From a bacterium (GTDB lineage Bacteria; Chloroflexota; Chloroflexia; Thermomicrobiales; UBA6265), in the NCBI GenBank assembly GCA_029977305.1, contig JAPOLF010000147.1:1-5204 (forward strand): a stretch of DNA of 5,204 nucleotides, written 5' to 3'. Positions 4,742 to 5,204 of this stretch are shown here, piece after piece (position 1 is the stretch's first letter; every line of letters begins with the position of its first letter). The position numbers and the translations under genes were made by a program. The notes beneath the pieces were generated by a model. That model worked only from the letters and a program-made list of their open reading frames with translations. It ran no database searches and was not told the origin of the DNA.

Positions 4742-5204
4742 ATTCGTCGCTGTAGCGCGGGTCGAGGTGCATCATCTCGGAGTTGGCTGCACCCGGAGGG
4801 ACGATCGGCCAGACGTTGGTCTCCGGCTCGATAACGAATTCGATGAGGACCGGGCCCTTGATCGAGCGCGCCTTCTGCACCGCCGGCATGATTTCGGCGT
4901 GGGTGGAGACCCGAATGCCGGTCACCCCGTAGGCCTCGGCTAGTTTCACGAAATCCGGCCCGAGGATCTTCACCTCGGAGTAGTTCTTCTGGTGGAAGAG
5001 GTCCTGCCACTGGCGGACCATGCCGAGGTAGCCGTTGTTGATGATGGCGATGTTGACGTCGAGGTTCTCCTGGACGCAGGTGGCGAGGCTGCAGTGCACC
5101 TCATCCTCAGCCTCACCGCCCTCGCCCTCGCCCTCGCCGATAAGCTCCTCAGCAATCTCCTCTTCCTCGGCCCTGCGCACACACGTCGCACAGCCCGTAA
5201 GCCT
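4740..5204 (-). CDS. ilvB: Acetolactate synthase large (catalytic) subunit IlvB, C-terminal part only; outer end aberrant
   Basis: Thiamine-diphosphate enzyme joining two pyruvates to acetolactate (or pyruvate with 2-oxobutyrate). Only the C-terminal part of the third, cofactor-binding domain is present. The reliable part runs from 5087 to the TAG at 4740: 115 residues from LATCVQENLDVNIAIINNGY, through GMVRQWQDLF (the conserved Trp region that lines the substrate channel and herbicide site), to EFVIEPETNVWPIVPPGA and a short end. The NN of the GDG...NN thiamine-diphosphate motif is there. The preceding segment should read roughly GDGCFQMTNQE but does not: the frame stays open through 5088-5204, yet encodes an unrelated acidic stretch (RRAEEEEIAEELIGEG and onward). 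The gene start, the pyruvate-binding domains and the GDG half of the motif are not seen. Either the contig is chimeric or the gene carries an insertion here. Identity of the C-terminal part is secure; intactness is not. Confidence 0.9.
   Translation of the reverse strand, partial: RLTGCATCVRRAEEEEIAEELIGEGEGEGGEAEDEVHCSLATCVQENLDVNIAIINNGYLGMVRQWQDLFHQKNYSEVKILGPDFVKLAEAYGVTGIRVSTHAEIMPAVQKARSIKGPVLIEFVIEPETNVWPIVPPGAANSEMMHLDPRYSDE
5088..5204. other. Unrecognised 117-base segment replacing expected ilvB sequence
   Basis: Right of 5087 the IlvB similarity stops at once. In the ilvB frame the segment reads 39 open codons: a CATC cysteine pair, a run of Glu, an acidic Gly-Glu repeat, then EDEVHCS. 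On the plus strand one frame is open and hydrophobic (VHLILSLTALALALAD) and another is Ser/Pro-rich, so no frame is clearly coding. Codons such as AGG and CTT appear more than once, unlike the adjoining genes. It contains three tandem CTCGCC units. There is no intein-type end (His-Asn before Cys/Ser/Thr with an upstream HNF block), and I see no inverted repeat marking an insertion sequence end. I do not recognise it. Confidence 0.6.
5121..5138. repeat. Three tandem copies of CTCGCC
   Basis: Three exact hexamer units on the plus strand (GGCGAG on the minus strand), encoding Gly-Glu repeats in the ilvB frame. They lie inside the segment that does not match IlvB. This could be a simple low-complexity stretch or a site prone to slippage or chimera formation. 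Confidence 0.7.

Noticed and set aside
4029..4943. A 304-codon plus-strand open frame opposite ilvN and the ilvB end
   Set aside because: It spans two real genes and their spacer on the other strand, with no recognisable protein family. I treat it as a shadow frame.
5088..5204. C-terminal end of an intein inserted in IlvB
   Set aside because: An intein would end in His-Asn before Cys, Ser or Thr, with an upstream HNF-type block and a YDL-type strand. Here the junction reads EVHC-S preceded by Gly/Glu repeats, with none of those blocks.
1..5204. CRISPR arrays, tRNA or rRNA genes, insertion sequences, phage or defence genes
   Set aside because: I saw no regularly spaced repeats, no cloverleaf-like segment, no transposase motif and no terminal inverted repeats. 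The window is accounted for by five metabolic genes and short spacers.

Overview
The window is GC-rich and compact. It carries one run of branched-chain amino acid biosynthesis genes, all on the minus strand. In transcription order (right to left) these are the 3' end of ilvB, then ilvN, ilvC, leuA and a leuC that lacks only its last codons. Codons end mostly in G or C, starts are ATG or GTG, and Shine-Dalgarno sites are clear. The protein sequences look most like an actinobacterial lineage outside the Streptomyces/Mycobacterium group: LeuA is the short ~520-residue type rather than the longer type of those genera, and the ketol-acid reductoisomerase has a KSPGH motif. A Chloroflexota-like origin is not excluded. 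The assignment is an inference from memory of the families, not from a search.

Layout. 5204-4740: end of the acetolactate synthase catalytic subunit. Only the last ~115 residues look like IlvB; the outer 117 bases do not. 4730-4161: acetolactate synthase regulatory subunit, whose ribosome binding site overlaps the ilvB stop. 4160-4039: a 122-base spacer with three consecutive hairpins. 4038-3007: ketol-acid reductoisomerase. 3006-2951: a 56-base spacer almost filled by a perfect 13-bp hairpin. 2950-1370: 2-isopropylmalate synthase. 1369-1334: a 36-base spacer. 1333-1: isopropylmalate dehydratase large subunit, running off the left edge about 20-30 codons before its expected end. No stretch over 300 bases lacks a gene.

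The genes form a linear pathway. IlvBN makes acetolactate from pyruvate (or acetohydroxybutyrate with 2-oxobutyrate). IlvC turns this into the dihydroxy acid. IlvD, not in this window, then gives 2-oxoisovalerate. LeuA condenses that with acetyl-CoA as the committed step to leucine, and LeuC with LeuD (expected just beyond the left edge) isomerises the product. Two feedback points are visible: the ACT domain of IlvN (valine in known homologues) and the C-terminal domain of LeuA (leucine).

Most of the window is ordinary core metabolism. The points worth a second look are the abrupt loss of IlvB homology at about 5088, where the thiamine-diphosphate GDG motif should be; the hairpins in the two larger spacers; and an Arg-to-Pro change in the cofactor-specificity loop of IlvC. 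I found no convincing evidence of a novel system.
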